Source: a virus. From it: a stretch of DNA of 64,000 nt. Shown here piece after piece: positions 7,898 to 16,856 of this stretch; positions within the stretch are counted from its first letter, which is position 1; the number at the start of each line of letters is the position of its first letter. The notes under the pieces were generated by a model. It did no database searches and had not been told where the DNA came from. It saw only the letters and a list, made by a program, of their open reading frames with translations. Both the position numbers and the translations under genes were made by a program. The stretch spans positions 62,001-126,000 of the IMG/VR virus record IMGVR_UViG_3300032309_001546. One strand, given 5' to 3'.

Positions 7898-9067
7898 TTA
7901 CGCCACAAGTTCTTTATACTTGTCACGCAATGCAAAATAAGCTAAGTCTTTAGCCTTAGCCTCGACCTCAAGATCGAGATCAAAAGGTGCATAAAGTAAA
8001 TTGTCAGAAATCTCATTTACATAATCATGATGAGATCTGTCATATTCATGATCTCGACCTTTTGAAATATGCAGTAATGGTTTGTATGCTTTAGAGCGCC
8101 ACCAATGAAAATCAAATGAACTTACAGGCTTAATAGACATTTGATAATTAGCATTATTAATTTCTGAAGGATGATCAATTACAAACTGAATATGCTTACT
8201 ATAATTAGTACGAGTTTTCCATGTTTCATGGCATGCTTCAAGCGCTTCAGTTAATGGCTCGCCTTCGTTATTAATTTTCCAATGATGCACATCTAGAGTG
8301 ATGGGCATACCAGGAAAATGTTTAATAAGTTCTTGCCATGTCCAGCAACCCTTGTCCTCGGTCTCAAAAACAATACGCTTAAAAGCATTAGGATAGTGCT
8401 TTAGTACCTGCAAAAGCATGACATTAACATTATTTGCAGTTATAGCTGGATTATCAGCGCCTCTACTAACGTGAATGTTAAGTGGACAAGAGTAATCAGC
8501 TGGGGCACCAATCCAGTCAAGAAACATTGCATGGGCAATAAGTTCTGCTCTAGATGAGTTCTGCACTACAGGTGATCCACCAAGACTAACAAACTCTGGA
8601 GGATGCATAGTCAAGCGACCACCTCCATCCAGATATTTCTGAACAGTCTTTCTTAGTTGAAGCTCAAGGCCATTAAAAGCTCCATCAAATCTACCTTTGA
8701 TCATAGAGTTAAAAACTTTACATGGTCTAATCCAATAATTAAAATTTTTATAGGTAAATTCTAGACTCTGTCCATAACTCCAGAATGGAAATAAATTACT
8801 GCTAATGCGATACAACTTGATATTGTTCTGAATGTTATAGTCTAGAACAGCAATCAATTCCTTAATATTATGAACATAGATATTAAAGAGAACTTTAGCG
8901 CCAATCTCCATATGGTCATAGTGCGCATACCAGTCATCAAGATGACGCCAACTGCCGTCAAATTGAACTGGCTCAAAGTTAAGAGTCTTGATCTTCTTAA
9001 GAGTAATAGTTTTAAAGTTAGTTTTATGTGTTCCTAGGCTATTACAACAGTAACCAAGTGTAATCAT
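7898..9067 (-). CDS. uvsE-like: UV damage endonuclease (UvdE/UvsE family)
   Basis: TIM-barrel endonuclease that nicks DNA 5' of UV photoproducts, starting excision repair without photolyase or UvrABC. Family features seen in order: the N-terminal LGYCCNSLGT strand, YRISSNLFPF (conserved R-x-SS-x-x-P), LTMHPPEFVSLG (metal-binding His), IHVSRGA in place of the usual HxGG, VFETEDKG (metal Glu) and LDVHHWK (metal Asp and His). At 389 aa it is longer than bacterial UvsE (about 300 aa). The ATG overlaps the upstream gene's stop and has AAGGAA before it. Confidence 0.85.
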   Translation of the reverse strand: MITLGYCCNSLGTHKTNFKTITLKKIKTLNFEPVQFDGSWRHLDDWYAHYDHMEIGAKVLFNIYVHNIKELIAVLDYNIQNNIKLYRISSNLFPFWSYGQSLEFTYKNFNYWIRPCKVFNSMIKGRFDGAFNGLELQLRKTVQKYLDGGGRLTMHPPEFVSLGGSPVVQNSSRAELIAHAMFLDWIGAPADYSCPLNIHVSRGADNPAITANNVNVMLLQVLKHYPNAFKRIVFETEDKGCWTWQELIKHFPGMPITLDVHHWKINNEGEPLTEALEACHETWKTRTNYSKHIQFVIDHPSEINNANYQMSIKPVSSFDFHWWRSKAYKPLLHISKGRDHEYDRSHHDYVNEISDNLLYAPFDLDLEVEAKAKDLAYFALRDKYKELVA

Positions 9068-9378
9068 AGTTCCTTACTAGGCCAACTATCTACCATACCA
9101 GTAATTAGAAATTCACGATCTGTTGAGTCCAGTCTAGGAAATGCTTCCTGAATCATCTTTCCCTGATTCCAAGCAGACAGACACAACATAAATTCACTAC
9201 TACTCATCTCAGGATAGAGAACGTAGTAAGCCCTACTAAAGGGATCCTTGCGAATAAGTCTAATCTCATCAGTCTCATGAACAATATAAGCCGTAAGCGG
9301 ACCTCTTGGAGTCGTAAGGGTGTGGTATTCACCATCAAGACTAGGCATCCAAAAAGTATCAGTATGAGGATACAACAT
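9064..9378 (-). CDS. Hypothetical protein, 104 aa
   Basis: Unknown soluble protein. Its TGA stop overlaps the ATG of the UvdE gene (ATGA), so the two are translationally coupled and may be functionally linked. No recognised motif. The start at 9378 has AAAGGAGATATAT just upstream. Confidence 0.7.
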   Translation of the reverse strand: MLYPHTDTFWMPSLDGEYHTLTTPRGPLTAYIVHETDEIRLIRKDPFSRAYYVLYPEMSSSEFMLCLSAWNQGKMIQEAFPRLDSTDREFLITGMVDSWPSKEL

Positions 9379-9426
9379 AATATATCTCCTTTGTTACAGA
9401 TTAATTTTCAAATAACTAATTATAAG

Positions 9427-9498
9427 TGCTTCAAGTAGGATTCGAACCTACGCAATCTAGTTTACAAAACTAGGGCTCTGCCACTGAGCTATTGAAGC
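9427..9498 (-). tRNA. tRNA-Thr (TGT)
   Basis: 72-nt cloverleaf: acceptor GCTTCAA/TTGAAGC, anticodon arm CTAGT-TTTGTAA-ACTAG, T arm with GGTTCGAATCC, discriminator A. Confidence 0.93.
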
Positions 9499-9502
9499 AT
9501 GG

Positions 9503-9574
9503 TCGGGATGACAGGGATCGAACCTGCGACATCTTGCTCCCAAAGCAAGCGCGCTACCACTGCGCTACATCCCG
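9503..9574 (-). tRNA. tRNA-Pro (TGG)
   Basis: 72-nt cloverleaf: acceptor CGGGATG/CATCCCG, anticodon arm CTTGC-TTTGGGA-GCAAG, T arm with GGTTCGATCCC, discriminator A. Confidence 0.93.
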
Positions 9575-9604
9575 ATTAACAATAAGATACCGTACGAGTA
9601 CCAG

Positions 9605-9677
9605 TGCGACGGGAGGGGCTCGAACCCTCGACTGACGGATTAAAAGTCCGCTACTCTACCAACTGAGTTACCGTCGC
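9605..9677 (-). tRNA. tRNA-Lys (TTT)
   Basis: 73-nt cloverleaf: acceptor GCGACGG/CCGTCGC, anticodon arm CGGAC-TTTTAAT-CCG with anticodon TTT, T arm with GGTTCGAGCCC. Confidence 0.92.
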
Positions 9678-9698
9678 AAAATAGCAAACAAAATAAAG

Positions 9699-9779
9699 TG
9701 GACCGGGTGGGGGTCGAACCCACATAGCTTGCGCGTTCCGTTATGAGCGAAATTCCGTAACCAATTCGGAGGCCAGTCC
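9699..9779 (-). tRNA. tRNA with CAT anticodon, probably tRNA-Ile2
   Basis: 81-nt cloverleaf: acceptor GGACTGG/CCGGTCC, D stem TCCG/CGGA, anticodon loop CTCATAA, T arm GTGGG-TTCGACC-CCCAC. The anticodon CAU would mean Met or, after lysidine modification, Ile reading AUA. The C4-G69 pair is that of E. coli tRNA-Ile2, whereas the elongator Met tRNA has U4-A69. A TilS-like gene lies only 59 nt upstream. The variable region is 12 nt, longer than the usual 5, and can form a tiny GC-GCAA-GC hairpin. Confidence 0.85.
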
Positions 9780-9838
9780 AAAAGAGGGGATATCCCATCC
9801 CCAAGAAAAGCAAATTGCACCATAGTACAATTACTTTT

Positions 9839-10513
9839 CTAAATGTATTCAAATAGTACTTTATTATTTGGTGGATAAAGAATCTTTTCCACTACAGTAT
9901 ATAAACCAGCATTTACGAATAGTGCGTGAGGCACAATGTTCTTCCTAATGTAAGATCTCATGTTTGAGCCATCAAAATTAGTTGGATCAACATAATAGCA
10001 AAGATTATTTTCTTTGCAATACATTAGTAGAGATTCTTTTTTGTTTCTAATGAAAGGTCTAACTACAAAGACATCTGAATCTTCTTTTAAACGACGACTG
10101 ACTGGCATAGTATAAGCTTTGCCATTCAACGTATTAAAAAGGTATGTTTCAACAGCATCATCTAAGTGATGAGCTGTAATAATTTTACAAGCGCTAAAAC
10201 TCGCTGCTACTTGACCAAAAAGTCTGTATCTCTCGTCGCGCCAGTACTCTTCTTGACTGGAAGCCATTGGTCTATCTGGCTTGATAGCCAAGGACTTAAA
10301 CTGCCAAGAGTGAGCCTTACAATAATCTCTAACAATCTTTTCAGAAAGATCAGAAGTTACTGTGCCATGATGGATAAATACCACCATACCATGCTGACTA
10401 TGCTTACCCTTTGTTAAGAAGTGCAAGCAAGCCATACTATCCGGCCCACCTGAGCAGGCAAAAATAAATGGTTTGTCTTTTGAGAGTAATCTTTTGTCGT
10501 ACTTAAGATACAT
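9839..10513 (-). CDS. tilS-like: tRNA(Ile)-lysidine synthetase-like protein (TilS N-domain)
   Basis: PP-loop ATPase that in bacteria attaches lysine to C34 of tRNA-Ile(CAU), so that it reads AUA. The PP-loop is SGGPDS at residues 21-26. ITAHHLDDAVETYLFN near 112-126 is the TilS-specific TAHHxDDxxET motif, and a later RPFI-x7-LLMYCKEN segment also matches. At 224 aa only the catalytic domain is present; the C-terminal domains of the about 430-aa enzyme are absent, as in short TilS forms. The gene lies directly upstream of a CAU tRNA on the same strand. Other PP-loop tRNA enzymes (TtcA, for example) lack this exact motif. Confidence 0.85.
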   Translation of the reverse strand: MYLKYDKRLLSKDKPFIFACSGGPDSMACLHFLTKGKHSQHGMVVFIHHGTVTSDLSEKIVRDYCKAHSWQFKSLAIKPDRPMASSQEEYWRDERYRLFGQVAASFSACKIITAHHLDDAVETYLFNTLNGKAYTMPVSRRLKEDSDVFVVRPFIRNKKESLLMYCKENNLCYYVDPTNFDGSNMRSYIRKNIVPHALFVNAGLYTVVEKILYPPNNKVLFEYI

Positions 10514-10521
10514 ACTTTCCT

Positions 10522-12789
10522 TTAAAGATTAGCGATATAGTAGTCAAATACGTCTAGAATTTCAGTAGACTGTACTGTAATATCAGGACGACCTTGAGTA
10601 ATGATATTCTTAGGAAATCCTAGAAGGAATGACTGATTAGCATAATCAGCAATTAACTCAGATCTATAGCCAGAAAGACTATGAATATACTTTACTCGAT
10701 AGTCTGTCTCGTTCTTGATTAGAATTTCCATATACTTAACAGGATTGGCAAGAGCCTTAGCCTTAGCTTGAATAAACTTCTTCTTATACTCACCAAAAAT
10801 TGAGTTCATAAGCTTAGCATCGGCAACAGCTGGGATATCGGCACCACATTTGACATTTAAGTCATAGCCAATATTATTGCTCTGACCAAGGTAGTATCTT
10901 GTAAATGTATACTCGACGTAATGTCTCATAAACAATTGAAGATATCCAAGATTAATCTTTTCCTCTTGGGTAAGACTGTCTTCCCTGCTAGTAAGATCCA
11001 CATACATTGCAGTGTATGCTTCAAAGGTCTTATTCTTTACAATAGAAGTTGTAAAAGCATTAAAGTATTTAGGCATATGCTTTGTCTGCTCCTCAAAGTA
11101 AGCAGGAACAAGTTCGTTAATAGCATGTACAATCTCGTGCCACTTAGCCCTATCATCATAGGGCATTGCTGGATGAGCATCTTTCTCATTAAATCCACAA
11201 AATGTACGCCTATAATTATTTACGCCATACTGATAAGGAGTCGATGCATATCCATGTCTGGTTCTAGTGCGACTATTGACCAGACCAGTAAGAGTCTGAC
11301 CAACCTTCTTTTGAACCCACTTGTTAAGACTTGCGCCTGTAACATTAGAGTTGGCCACAAGATCCATAGCCATATCAAGGGCATAAGATTTGGGCTCTAC
11401 AGAATTTTGCCAAATAGATCCATGATAGCTTTGATCTGGGGCAAGTTCAGGCAAGTCAAAAGACTGAAGCATTTTACTTGCAGTCTTTCTAGTGTTTAAA
11501 TCCTCGCTTCGGAGCATACCATACAAAGAATCATATGTTGCAAGATTCAAAGTAGGATTACTTTGCTTTAGTTGAGCAACAAAAGCACTTTCACTAACAA
11601 CCGTGATATCAGGATTCTCAGAAAGAAATCCAAACAAACGGTCTAGTGAATCAAAATGAGTTTCCAGTGCAATATATCTATCAGTATTTACAACTTCATA
11701 GTGATCAGTATCTAGAAGATCAATCTCTAGCTTTGCAGGAATAACTTCAGAAGAAAATGATCCGCTATTAAGACCATAGCTATTGCCATAGTATTGTCCA
11801 GCATTTTTTCTTTCCCACCTGGCTTGCCACTCATTCCATTGAGCCAAAGGCATTTCAAGCTTAGGGCCATTCTTAAGATCTAAGATGTCTGCGTCAGACA
11901 TAAAAGACATATAAAGCATGGGAACATTATATATATGTGCAAATCCAGTAGTAGACTTTGGGATATCTAGTCCTCTGAGGATGCGATTTTGCCATCCCCA
12001 GTCAAAGGTAAAATGAGGAGAGCTCAGTACACGGCCTCTGCCTGGGATTTCCTCTATCTTCAAATCAGAGTAAGGACTGCTATAAGCAGGGCCAAGATAA
12101 CCATACTTAATAGTTTCAAGTATTCCTTCGTAAGGACTATGTTGATAATTGCCGCGACTAACAGCAGTGCTAGAATCCATTGAACGAGTACCAACAAGTA
12201 ACTTAACAATGTTATCCTTAATTGCTGATTGATTGTCTAGAAAATGCCGCTCAAGAGCATTCTTAATAGCATGTGGTGTTGCAATAACTGCCTTAATAGG
12301 AGCAGCCTTCATCATACCCTGAGGATACTTTACAATATGATTAAGACAACGTTCTTCATCGCTAGACAAAACATAATACTGTGTCTTGCTAGGAGCCTTT
12401 GCAACGCTACAATCATACTTTAAGGCAAAAGCTTTTTGCTCGTCATTGGAGTAATAGCCAGAGCCAAAAGCAATTGTAGAGTCATTAGGAATTGGCTTGG
12501 TTGAGATATCAACATACTGCATTCCAAGACGACGCACTGCTTCTTCCTGAGTAACAACAAGATCACAAGATGAGCCTTCGTTGTAAAAAGGAATAGGCAA
12601 TCTGGTACGACCACTATAATGATGCCGGGTACCCTGGTTGGGGATACAACAAACTGTATCCCACTCGGACACCAAAATGTTATCTAGATTATACTTAATA
12701 TTATTAAGAAGATAAGTACTAGAATCATTTGGTTTAGTTGCAACAATATCGAGAACAATAGACTTTAAATTAGACTTTCTCCCAATCAT
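10522..12789 (-). CDS. 755-aa protein with an HEIVH metallopeptidase-type motif
   Basis: Unrecognised large protein. Around residue 546 it has KWHEIVHAINELVP, an HExxH zinc-peptidase signature, in an otherwise helical C-terminal half. The N-terminal half has no clear domain. No signal peptide or membrane segment is seen. It follows a MoxR-type AAA ATPase gene by 14 nt and a VWA/metallopeptidase-like gene lies upstream, so the three probably form one functional module. The HExxH could be coincidental, because no downstream third ligand is obvious. Confidence 0.75.
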   Translation of the reverse strand: MIGRKSNLKSIVLDIVATKPNDSSTYLLNNIKYNLDNILVSEWDTVCCIPNQGTRHHYSGRTRLPIPFYNEGSSCDLVVTQEEAVRRLGMQYVDISTKPIPNDSTIAFGSGYYSNDEQKAFALKYDCSVAKAPSKTQYYVLSSDEERCLNHIVKYPQGMMKAAPIKAVIATPHAIKNALERHFLDNQSAIKDNIVKLLVGTRSMDSSTAVSRGNYQHSPYEGILETIKYGYLGPAYSSPYSDLKIEEIPGRGRVLSSPHFTFDWGWQNRILRGLDIPKSTTGFAHIYNVPMLYMSFMSDADILDLKNGPKLEMPLAQWNEWQARWERKNAGQYYGNSYGLNSGSFSSEVIPAKLEIDLLDTDHYEVVNTDRYIALETHFDSLDRLFGFLSENPDITVVSESAFVAQLKQSNPTLNLATYDSLYGMLRSEDLNTRKTASKMLQSFDLPELAPDQSYHGSIWQNSVEPKSYALDMAMDLVANSNVTGASLNKWVQKKVGQTLTGLVNSRTRTRHGYASTPYQYGVNNYRRTFCGFNEKDAHPAMPYDDRAKWHEIVHAINELVPAYFEEQTKHMPKYFNAFTTSIVKNKTFEAYTAMYVDLTSREDSLTQEEKINLGYLQLFMRHYVEYTFTRYYLGQSNNIGYDLNVKCGADIPAVADAKLMNSIFGEYKKKFIQAKAKALANPVKYMEILIKNETDYRVKYIHSLSGYRSELIADYANQSFLLGFPKNIITQGRPDITVQSTEILDVFDYYIANL

Positions 12790-12803
12790 TGTTATCCTTA
12801 CCC

Positions 12804-13997
12804 TTACGCCCCAAGGACGTAGCTAGAAAACTCTTGCTGCATTGCAAGACTTGCGAACTTATCATTATTGGCAATAAGAGACTGACAAATATGACGGGTC
12901 AGATCTTCCATAAAGATCTTTTCCTTCACAATATGCGTAAGCCGATCCTTGGTTCCCTTATCAACAGGCTTCTTAGAGTGAAGCTGATTAAGGAAGATTA
13001 CAAGTCGAGTTGCAAGGATGCTTGCAATAGCGGCCTTATAGGTGCCGTCAGTATTCGTAGCGCTGCGAATCTGATTGCCAAGGAAATCAATATCCTTGTG
13101 GTCGTAAGCAGCACGAATATCAGGAAGCTTATCCAACTCATCGTTAATGAAGTTGATAAAGAGGCTGGTAGTCTCAGGACCACAGCTGGCATCACCAACA
13201 AGTCGAATGAACTTAAGCTGCTTCTTGAAGTCCTTGAAGTCGCTAATCTGATTAAAGAAATGCACGATTGAACGCGGATTAATCTTCTCAGGAGACATAA
13301 TCTCAGGATGCTTAAGAACAAAGTTGATACAACGCTGGTCTAGGGCATTCTGCTCTGCCCAGGTAGCCCAGGTCTCTGCATCAAAGCCATACTGAATCGT
13401 AATGAAACGAGTCTTCATAGCATTGTCGATCTCCTGAACCATGTAATTATCATTAGCAGGGTTACTAGTCAGGATAATCGTCCAGCCCTTCGGGAGCTTG
13501 AAGCTAATATACTCCTGACGGTCAATAAGCTCCATGACAGCCTGCATGTAGCGGGGGTCTGCACGAGTGTAGTCGTCCAAGAGAAGGATACCGCCCTTGT
13601 CAGTGCGGCCCTGAATCCATGAGGGAACGGCATAGCCCATACGAGCCTGACCAGTCAACGGATTGCTGTCAAGATGGTCACCAGTCAAAACACCTAGGTG
13701 GTCACTGGTAATCCAAGTACCATTTTCACGCTCGTACTCCTTAACGGGGAAACCTACGATATCGCCAAGCTCTTCGCACTGTGCAAGATTAATCTTGACC
13801 ATGTGAAGATCATTGCGCTGAGCAACCTGAAGAACAGTAGAAGTCTTGCCAAGACCAGCATGGCCCTCGATGTTAACAGCCGTAGGCATCATGCCACGGT
13901 CCTGAAGATTCCTATTGGTACGAATTACATGCTCGAGAAACGTAACAATTTCACGAGAGTTGAGAACGAGACTATCATCAATCTTAATCTGAGACAT
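12804..13997 (-). CDS. MoxR-type AAA+ ATPase
   Basis: AAA+ ATPase, likely a chaperone or remodeller that works with the VWA protein encoded upstream. Walker A is GHAGLGKTS (45-53, K51). Walker B is GGILLLDD (135-142), and sensor 1 lies in TSNPAND near residue 180. MKTRFITIQYG supplies the arginine-finger region. The DxxGxP-type segment after the second strand (LGDIVGFP) is typical of the MoxR branch. Length 397 aa. MoxR ATPases usually pair with VWA proteins, which is the arrangement here. Confidence 0.87.
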   Translation of the reverse strand: MSQIKIDDSLVLNSREIVTFLEHVIRTNRNLQDRGMMPTAVNIEGHAGLGKTSTVLQVAQRNDLHMVKINLAQCEELGDIVGFPVKEYERENGTWITSDHLGVLTGDHLDSNPLTGQARMGYAVPSWIQGRTDKGGILLLDDYTRADPRYMQAVMELIDRQEYISFKLPKGWTIILTSNPANDNYMVQEIDNAMKTRFITIQYGFDAETWATWAEQNALDQRCINFVLKHPEIMSPEKINPRSIVHFFNQISDFKDFKKQLKFIRLVGDASCGPETTSLFINFINDELDKLPDIRAAYDHKDIDFLGNQIRSATNTDGTYKAAIASILATRLVIFLNQLHSKKPVDKGTKDRLTHIVKEKIFMEDLTRHICQSLIANNDKFASLAMQQEFSSYVLGA

Positions 13998-14082
13998 TTT
14001 ATTTATCCTTGGTTATAAGGTATTAGGATAAATACTAAAGAATACTTTAATCTTTTTTACTTTAATTAATAATCAAAAAGTT

Positions 14083-15462
14083 CTATAGAACTTCTTTCAT
14101 AATAACAACATCGCCAGGAAACTTTTGGTCTTTGTATTGCTCGCGCTCACCGCGAGTCATAACCCAAAGAATTGGCTTAGTTGTCTTAATAGACGGAGGA
14201 CTACATGCTCCGTCGCTGAAATAAACAAGACAAGTATACTTGCTCTTATTCCTATTCATATACTGAACAGGAGGATCAAAATCAGTACCACCACGGCCAT
14301 AGATTTTAACAGTACTCTTCTTAGAGTATTCTTCAACCTTAGCAATTGCAGCATCGCAATGAAGAAGCGTCATCTTTGCGCCAGTCTTAGAGATAAACTC
14401 TAGTTCTGCCATAAAGTTTGCCAACTCTTGATCGCTAACGCTCCCGCTAGTGTCAATTGCAATAAGCAACTTATGCTTAGGATTGAACTTGAGACCAGGC
14501 TGGCCAAGGAAACGAATAGATTCCTTACGCTTAGTCTTCTTTACAACTACACTAGTACTTGCAGCAATGAATCTCCTGAAGTAAGCTTTCCAGTTAGTAA
14601 CTGGATCCTTCTTTTCAAGAAGACGATCAATCTCTGAAAGTAGGTTACCAGGGATATAGCCGCGAGCAGTAGAACCAGACTGACGAATAGTCTCATGGTA
14701 AGCTCTACGGACCTGCTGACGACGAATCTCGTCTACAGCTTCCCAGTATCCAGTAGAATCTTCACCAGGCTCAAGGTCTGGCTTGTCCCACTGGCTATGG
14801 CTAGGATCGCCCTGGCCATACATATCCATTAGATTCTGATCTGCCTTGGATGGACCTTTGCCAGACTGACTCTCAGAGTCACCATCTTTATCTCCTGATG
14901 GACCAGGAGAAGATCCTTCTTGCCCATCCTGACCGCCATCAGGACTATCACCAGGATTCTTAGGGCCCTGATCTGGTCCATCACCAGGACAGGGATCTCC
15001 ATAGAATTCCTCAGGATACTCTCCCTTTAGATCTTCAATCTTCTGCTTTAGAAAATCATAGTAGAAGACAGTACCTGCCTTTTCAGGCAAGTTGTAATCT
15101 GGGAAGGTATCCATCTGGATACAACCTTCAGGAAGTTCTGATCTATCAATATACTGATTGATCTCAAGATCAGCAGCAATATTAAAGATCTTATGATCTG
15201 GGCAACGGTTACGATAGTAAGGACTCAAGTGGCCAAGTGAGATATGAAGAATCTCATGCTTTAGTACACCAACCTGATGCTCAGGGGGCATATCAAGATA
15301 CGCACCTTTTCTAAGCAACAACTTAAAGTTGTATCCTTCCATCGCAACTGCTGCAATAGGAATCGAATGATCGATCTCATACTTATTGACACCCAATAGA
15401 TACAATCCGAAGAAAGGATTGTCGTTCATCAATAGCCGAAACGGCTTAGTATATTGTTGCAT
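14083..15462 (-). CDS. VWA-like protein with metallopeptidase-like N-domain (DUF2201 type)
   Basis: Two-domain partner of the MoxR ATPase. The N-domain has LKHEILHISLGH (H69, E70, H73, with H78 close by), a zinc-peptidase-like signature. A low-complexity Gly/Pro/Asp/Ser linker spans about 160-225. The C-terminal VWA-like domain has IDTSGS near 336, a MIDAS metal site. It continues with LLHCD, GRGGTDFDPP and YFSDGA, which match the DUF2201 family. The 459-aa length is typical. VWA/MoxR pairs assemble or activate metal-dependent complexes; here the target is unknown. Confidence 0.85.
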   Translation of the reverse strand: MQQYTKPFRLLMNDNPFFGLYLLGVNKYEIDHSIPIAAVAMEGYNFKLLLRKGAYLDMPPEHQVGVLKHEILHISLGHLSPYYRNRCPDHKIFNIAADLEINQYIDRSELPEGCIQMDTFPDYNLPEKAGTVFYYDFLKQKIEDLKGEYPEEFYGDPCPGDGPDQGPKNPGDSPDGGQDGQEGSSPGPSGDKDGDSESQSGKGPSKADQNLMDMYGQGDPSHSQWDKPDLEPGEDSTGYWEAVDEIRRQQVRRAYHETIRQSGSTARGYIPGNLLSEIDRLLEKKDPVTNWKAYFRRFIAASTSVVVKKTKRKESIRFLGQPGLKFNPKHKLLIAIDTSGSVSDQELANFMAELEFISKTGAKMTLLHCDAAIAKVEEYSKKSTVKIYGRGGTDFDPPVQYMNRNKSKYTCLVYFSDGACSPPSIKTTKPILWVMTRGEREQYKDQKFPGDVVIMKEVL

Positions 15463-15485
15463 TCTTACCTTATTTTATATTTAAC

Positions 15486-16151
15486 TTATCGGCGGAATCC
15501 TTTGAATACCGTCTCAAGTTCTCTCGTCAACTTTTCAATATCATTAATATCGCCATCAAACGAATAGCCTACACCAAAAGGTAGCTTATAGGATGTAACA
15601 CCCTTAAGTTTCTGATTACCCCAGATGTTCTTGTCAGTAATCTTGGAATCATCGCCATCGTAGTCTGAAGATCCCTTAGGCCAAACAGGAGGACGCACAG
15701 CAGGCTTATTAAGATCAGTCTTAGGCTTATCTCGACGAGCCCCTTCAAGGGTCCAAAAATACTTGTCAGCTGTCATAAACGCAGAAATAATCTTTGCTGT
15801 AAGCTCAGTGTACTGAGGAGTACGCTTCTCGTCGGCGGCCAGGGTAAGCTCTCTGCGGACTTCATGACAAGCAGTCTCAAGAAGAGCAATACCACTAGTA
15901 ATTAGCGCATGCTTACTGGCATCGCGAAAATTGAGAAGACGATCAGCCTTGGAGTCATAGATCAAAGACGGATCCTTCTCATAAACAAAGTGATATTCTG
16001 GGAATAGCGAAGAAAGCTCTCTTAGAACAGTGGCAAAATGCTGACCACTGACTGTCATGGGACGATCAGTGTTAGGCAATTGCACAATGTAGCAGCCCTT
16101 AGTAGGCGCATCAAAAATGACAATCTGGGGACGAGTAGTATTAACTTCCAT
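15486..16151 (-). CDS. Hypothetical protein, 221 aa
   Basis: Unrecognised soluble protein. I use the ATG at 16151 because AAGGAGAATAAA directly precedes it; the frame is open a little further upstream but without a ribosome site. It begins MEVNTTRPQIVIFDAPTKG and ends in a basic FKGFRR. It lies just upstream of the VWA gene and may belong to that module. Confidence 0.68.
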   Translation of the reverse strand: MEVNTTRPQIVIFDAPTKGCYIVQLPNTDRPMTVSGQHFATVLRELSSLFPEYHFVYEKDPSLIYDSKADRLLNFRDASKHALITSGIALLETACHEVRRELTLAADEKRTPQYTELTAKIISAFMTADKYFWTLEGARRDKPKTDLNKPAVRPPVWPKGSSDYDGDDSKITDKNIWGNQKLKGVTSYKLPFGVGYSFDGDINDIEKLTRELETVFKGFRR

Positions 16152-16260
16152 TTTATTCTCCTTCAAAAACAAGTAGTTACAAGAACAACAACAGGAAATA
16201 AACAAAATGTTCCTGCGTTATTTGAATATTTAGACACAATTATATTTGTGTCAAGTAATT

Positions 16261-16641
16261 TTATCCAAGCATTTTAACTGCGTCTTCAGTTTGACTAGCA
16301 GTAAACGTTTGAGTCTTAGCTGACTGATTCTGCAGACTAGGACAAATAATGTCTTCAACATGCACAATATGATTATAGGTTACACGGATAGGTTCAGTCT
16401 GTCCCTTTGGAACAAACGGCTTAGTAACATATGGTTCTCCTAGTCTGCAATTGTGCAATCCAATTACACTACCAGGAGGAACTCCCATAAGTTTATCAGT
16501 TAAAGTGCCCTTTTGAAGTCTAACCATAAAAGTTGTATACTTTTTATTTGCTTCTGAACTCGTTACTTTAATATACAAATAGTCAGAGCTATCTGCATTA
16601 TAATTACCAAGAACACCAGAAACATACATTGAATGGGACAT
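16261..16641 (-). CDS. Hypothetical protein, 126 aa, possibly OB-fold
   Basis: Unrecognised. The sequence is strand-rich with no cysteine-metal motif except single Cys residues, and has a C-terminal Ser/Thr/Gln-rich tail. The pattern of alternating hydrophobics would fit a small beta-barrel, but this is only an impression. Its ATG overlaps the stop of the upstream 71-aa gene. Confidence 0.65.
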   Translation of the reverse strand: MSHSMYVSGVLGNYNADSSDYLYIKVTSSEANKKYTTFMVRLQKGTLTDKLMGVPPGSVIGLHNCRLGEPYVTKPFVPKGQTEPIRVTYNHIVHVEDIICPSLQNQSAKTQTFTASQTEDAVKMLG

Positions 16642-16856
16642 TAATCCTCTATTGGTTTAACGTAAATTGTAGCTGCAGTATCTTTATCAAAAAGATAAAC
16701 TACATTATTAATACGAATTCTAATACCAAGAGCATTGTTAGCAATCAGATAAAAAACTTTATCTAAGGTAAATCCTAATTCTACTAAACGAGAAGACCAT
16801 GGTTGAATGGTAGCTATCTTATAGTTGCCAGGCTTACAAAGACTTATTTTAATCAT
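16641..16856 (-). CDS. Hypothetical protein, 71 aa
   Basis: Small basic-to-neutral protein beginning MIKISLCKPGNYKIAT. Start and stop both overlap neighbouring genes by one or a few bases, which supports it being translated. It resembles small phage proteins predicted as compact beta sheets. Function unknown. Confidence 0.62.
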   Translation of the reverse strand: MIKISLCKPGNYKIATIQPWSSRLVELGFTLDKVFYLIANNALGIRIRINNVVYLFDKDTAATIYVKPIED

